The translations under genes and the position numbers were made by a program. This document shows, in pieces, positions 5,844 to 7,750 of a DNA stretch of 7,750 bases. The stretch covers positions 1 to 7,750 of the forward strand of contig CALJZR010000078.1 of assembly GCA_937983635.1 (NCBI GenBank), in the 5' to 3' direction. The notes below the pieces were generated by a model that saw only the letters and a program-made list of their open reading frames with translations, searched no databases and was not told the DNA's origin. The stretch's first letter is position 1. Every line of letters begins with the position of its first letter. The DNA comes from an uncultured bacterium. GTDB lineage: Bacteria; Patescibacteriota; Patescibacteriia; Patescibacteriales; UBA12465.

Positions 5844-6830
5844 ATGGATAAAATATATCCTCAAAAACTTAGACCAGGAGATCAGATTAGAGTTATTGCC
5901 CCTTCTCGTTCTTTATCTATAATCTCGCACGAAACAAGAGAAATTGCTTCTAAAAATTTTGCGGATATTGGTTTGGAATTAACATTTGGCAAGCACGTGG
6001 AGGAGGTGGATGAGTTTTTTTCCTCTTCAGTTTCTTCTCGTTTAGAGGATTTTCATGACGCCTTCCTTGATAAAAACGTTAAAGCCATTATTACGGCAAT
6101 CGGAGGGTTTAATGCCAACGAACTTCTTTCACTTATTGATTGGCAAATTGTTCGCGAAAATCCCAAAATATTTTGTGGTTATTCGGATATAACTATTTTA
6201 AATAATGCCATTTATAAAAAAACAGGACTTGTTAATTATTACGGACCCCATTATTCTAGCTTTGGTCAAAAACAAATTTTTGATTATTCTGTTGATTATT
6301 TTAAAAAATGTCTTTTTTCGGAAAAAGATATTAATATTTTAGCTTCGGAGCAATGGAACGATGACAACTGGTGGCTCGATCAAGATAAAAGAGAAAATAT
6401 TGACAATGAGGGCTTATTAGCAATTTTTGAAGGTGAAGCCGATGGTATCATTTTGGGTGGAAATCTGGATACTTTTGGTCTTTTAAGAGGCACGGATTAT
6501 TTTCCTGATTTAAAGGGGTCTATTATATTTATTGAAGACGATGATAAAACGGACGATGTTTCCTTTGTTCGAGATTTACAAGCATTAATTGAACAACCTG
6601 AATTTGTAAATGTTAAAGGTTTGGTTGTTGGTCGTTTTCAAAAAAAGAGCAACATTAATAATGATAAGTTGCGAAGAATTATTATTAATAAGCCTGCACT
6701 TAAAGGCATTCCTGTTATTATTAATGCGGACTTTGGACACACAGAACCTAGGGTAACCCTACCAATCGGTGCTGAAGTTCATATTTCGAGTAGAAGAGGG
6801 GCTAGTAAAATTATAATTGGTAAACATTAG
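5844..6830 (+). CDS. MccF-like serine peptidase of family S66
   Basis: The 328-residue product matches family S66 (LD-carboxypeptidase LdcA / microcin C immunity protein MccF) over its length. The Ser-Glu-His triad is visible: Ser114 in CGYSD, Glu231 in IFIED and His299 in GHTEP, followed by the conserved TLPIGA. It also has a loop before the GGNLDT segment with Trp171 and Trp176/Trp177 (EQWNDDNWW). E. coli MccF has an equivalent loop with two tryptophans that grip the nucleotide part of processed microcin C, and LdcA lacks it. MccF hydrolyses the amide bond in such aminoacyl-nucleotide inhibitors in the cytosol, and no signal peptide is seen here. I chose ATG 5844 because the family starts at KLRPGDQIRVIAPS and an upstream TTG (5814) overlaps the promoter. 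The gene is clearly more AT-rich than its neighbours. LD-carboxypeptidase acting in cell-wall recycling remains an alternative. Confidence 0.87.
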   Translation: MDKIYPQKLRPGDQIRVIAPSRSLSIISHETREIASKNFADIGLELTFGKHVEEVDEFFSSSVSSRLEDFHDAFLDKNVKAIITAIGGFNANELLSLIDWQIVRENPKIFCGYSDITILNNAIYKKTGLVNYYGPHYSSFGQKQIFDYSVDYFKKCLFSEKDINILASEQWNDDNWWLDQDKRENIDNEGLLAIFEGEADGIILGGNLDTFGLLRGTDYFPDLKGSIIFIEDDDKTDDVSFVRDLQALIEQPEFVNVKGLVVGRFQKKSNINNDKLRRIIINKPALKGIPVIINADFGHTEPRVTLPIGAEVHISSRRGASKIIIGKH

Positions 6831-6851
6831 AATTTATTTAATTAATAAATT
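6831..6851 (+). repeat. AT-only inverted repeat between the MccF-like and secreted-protein genes
   Basis: AATTTATT-TAATT-AATAAATT has perfect 8-base arms. It starts directly after the stop codon at 6828-6830 and ends 7 bases before the next ATG, filling the 28-base gap together with a short TAAATTTA palindrome. It has no G or C, so it is not a credible terminator. It resembles the AT-only repeat before the YceI gene. Confidence 0.4.
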
Positions 6852-6858
6852 TAAATTT

Positions 6859-7750
6859 ATGTTTAAAAAACATGGGTTATTACTTTCCGTTCTAACTCTA
6901 CTTTTGGCCCTACCAGCTTTTGCCCAGGCCAGCGACAGCTCTCTCTTTGTTTTTCGTCGCGGCAATGGCTATGGTGATGTTATCGTCTCTCAGGGCCAGA
7001 ATCAGGTTTTAAGTTGTGGTGAGACATGCACTGTTGCTTTACTGAATGATTTACAACTAAGCTTTAAAGCGACAGCACGTAGCGGCTCCGTTTTTAAGGG
7101 CTGGTCTGTTAATAAGGATAATACTAGCTCCGATCCCCAAATTAGTAGCGGTGATTTATTAATTTCTCCTTCGGCCGGGGATACTATTGTTTATGCTAAA
7201 TTTGAACTAGAAAGTATTCCAGAAAATCCGGTGGTAAGCGAAGAGGATAAGCTAGTGCCAAGAGTGATGTTTTGGTTTGGAAAAGTCAATCAGCACTGGG
7301 ACTTAGATAAAAAAGTTTGGGCAACTGACCCTGATGGTGGTTCTGGTGCCAGGGAAAATAAATTAGAATATTGTCTTAAGTTTTATCCGAACACCGTTAA
7401 AGTTGTTGCTTATAAGAATGAATTTACTAATACTTGGAAGAATGCCGGTAACACCGGTTCTTATATTTCTACTAAACCTTCTTACCGTTGCGTTCAAAAA
7501 GACGAGTCAGTCAGCGGGGAAGATGCTTCCAATTTAGCGGAGAAGCCTAATAAAGGATCGGTTTGTTATTATTTTCCGGATCAACCTTTATGTCTGCCTT
7601 TAAGTGACCCGCGTTCAATTAGGAGTGCCTTTTCTGGAAAATTAGATACTTTCGTGAGCGAGGGTGCAGATAATAATAGTGTTAAATTAGGAGAAGGGGA
7701 GCGGGCTGCTGTCTTAAAGTCTTATTCCGCCGCTTTTTCCGAGCTTCCAA
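6859..7750 (+). CDS. Secreted multi-domain protein with divergent InlB-type repeat (3' truncated by window)
   Basis: An uninterrupted frame from ATG 6859 runs off the end (297 codons visible). A signal peptide (KK, hydrophobic LLLSVLTLLLALPAF, likely cut after AQA at residue 24) predicts export. Residues about 30-117 look like a divergent InlB B-repeat: GYGDVIVSQG, a Cys53/Cys57 pair, LSFKATARSGSVFKGWS and a closing VYAKFE strand. Residues about 134-213 form a second module with GKVNQHWD, ATDPDGGSGA, KLEYCLKFYPNT and SYRCVQ, which I remember as recurrent in Patescibacteria. A third segment (about 258 on) contains KLGEGERAAVLKSYSAAF, also of a type I recall in that group. The cysteines at 172, 211, 236 and 245 could form disulphides outside the cell. 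There is no Shine-Dalgarno and no clear promoter in the 28-base gap, so it may be read from the S66 promoter. A surface or adhesion-like role is inference; the function is unknown. Confidence 0.85.
   Translation, partial: MFKKHGLLLSVLTLLLALPAFAQASDSSLFVFRRGNGYGDVIVSQGQNQVLSCGETCTVALLNDLQLSFKATARSGSVFKGWSVNKDNTSSDPQISSGDLLISPSAGDTIVYAKFELESIPENPVVSEEDKLVPRVMFWFGKVNQHWDLDKKVWATDPDGGSGARENKLEYCLKFYPNTVKVVAYKNEFTNTWKNAGNTGSYISTKPSYRCVQKDESVSGEDASNLAEKPNKGSVCYYFPDQPLCLPLSDPRSIRSAFSGKLDTFVSEGADNNSVKLGEGERAAVLKSYSAAFSELP

Overview
The window looks like a chromosomal segment of a Candidate Phyla Radiation (Patescibacteria) bacterium. The main clue is the incomplete secreted protein at the right end. 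It joins a divergent InlB-type repeat to Cys/Trp-rich modules that I recall from patescibacterial genomes; that is from memory, not from a search. Supporting clues are compact, mostly single-gene or two-gene transcription units and a general lack of Shine-Dalgarno sites. No rRNA, tRNA, CRISPR array, IS element or transposase was seen.

Left region (1-2407). The C-terminal membrane half of an MgtA-like P-type ATPase converges on a leftward operon and shares a bidirectional terminator with it. That operon encodes an HxlR-family regulator with an N-terminal cysteine and a flavodoxin-fold NAD(P)H:quinone oxidoreductase. Divergent from it is a YceI-family lipoprotein gene. The two promoters are back to back with overlapping -35 boxes, and each core promoter carries an inverted repeat. 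This suggests a small quinone/electrophile-responsive module under one regulator. A promoter and terminator then flank an orphan 114-residue hypothetical gene (2509-2853).

Middle region (3010-6830). A strong promoter and the only strong ribosome binding site in the window precede two tandem class IIb aminoacyl-tRNA synthetase-like genes. The first is an AsnRS-like protein whose amino-acid pocket departs from the AsnRS pattern. The second is an archaeal-type AspRS (aspartate--tRNA(Asn) ligase type) with an apparently intact aspartate pocket. They end at a good terminator. Next, under its own putative promoter, comes a peptidase-family-S66 protein with the Trp-containing loop of MccF, the enzyme that destroys processed microcin C, an aspartyl-adenylate mimic that inhibits AspRS. 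Two Asx-type synthetase homologues beside an MccF-like hydrolase suggest a resistance or self-immunity locus against an Asp/Asn-adenylate mimic. That is inference. G+C falls from about 50% on the left to about 40% across the synthetases and about 30% in the S66 gene, then rises again, which is compatible with acquired DNA.

Right end (6859-7750). A signal-peptide-bearing, multi-domain surface or secreted protein runs off the window.
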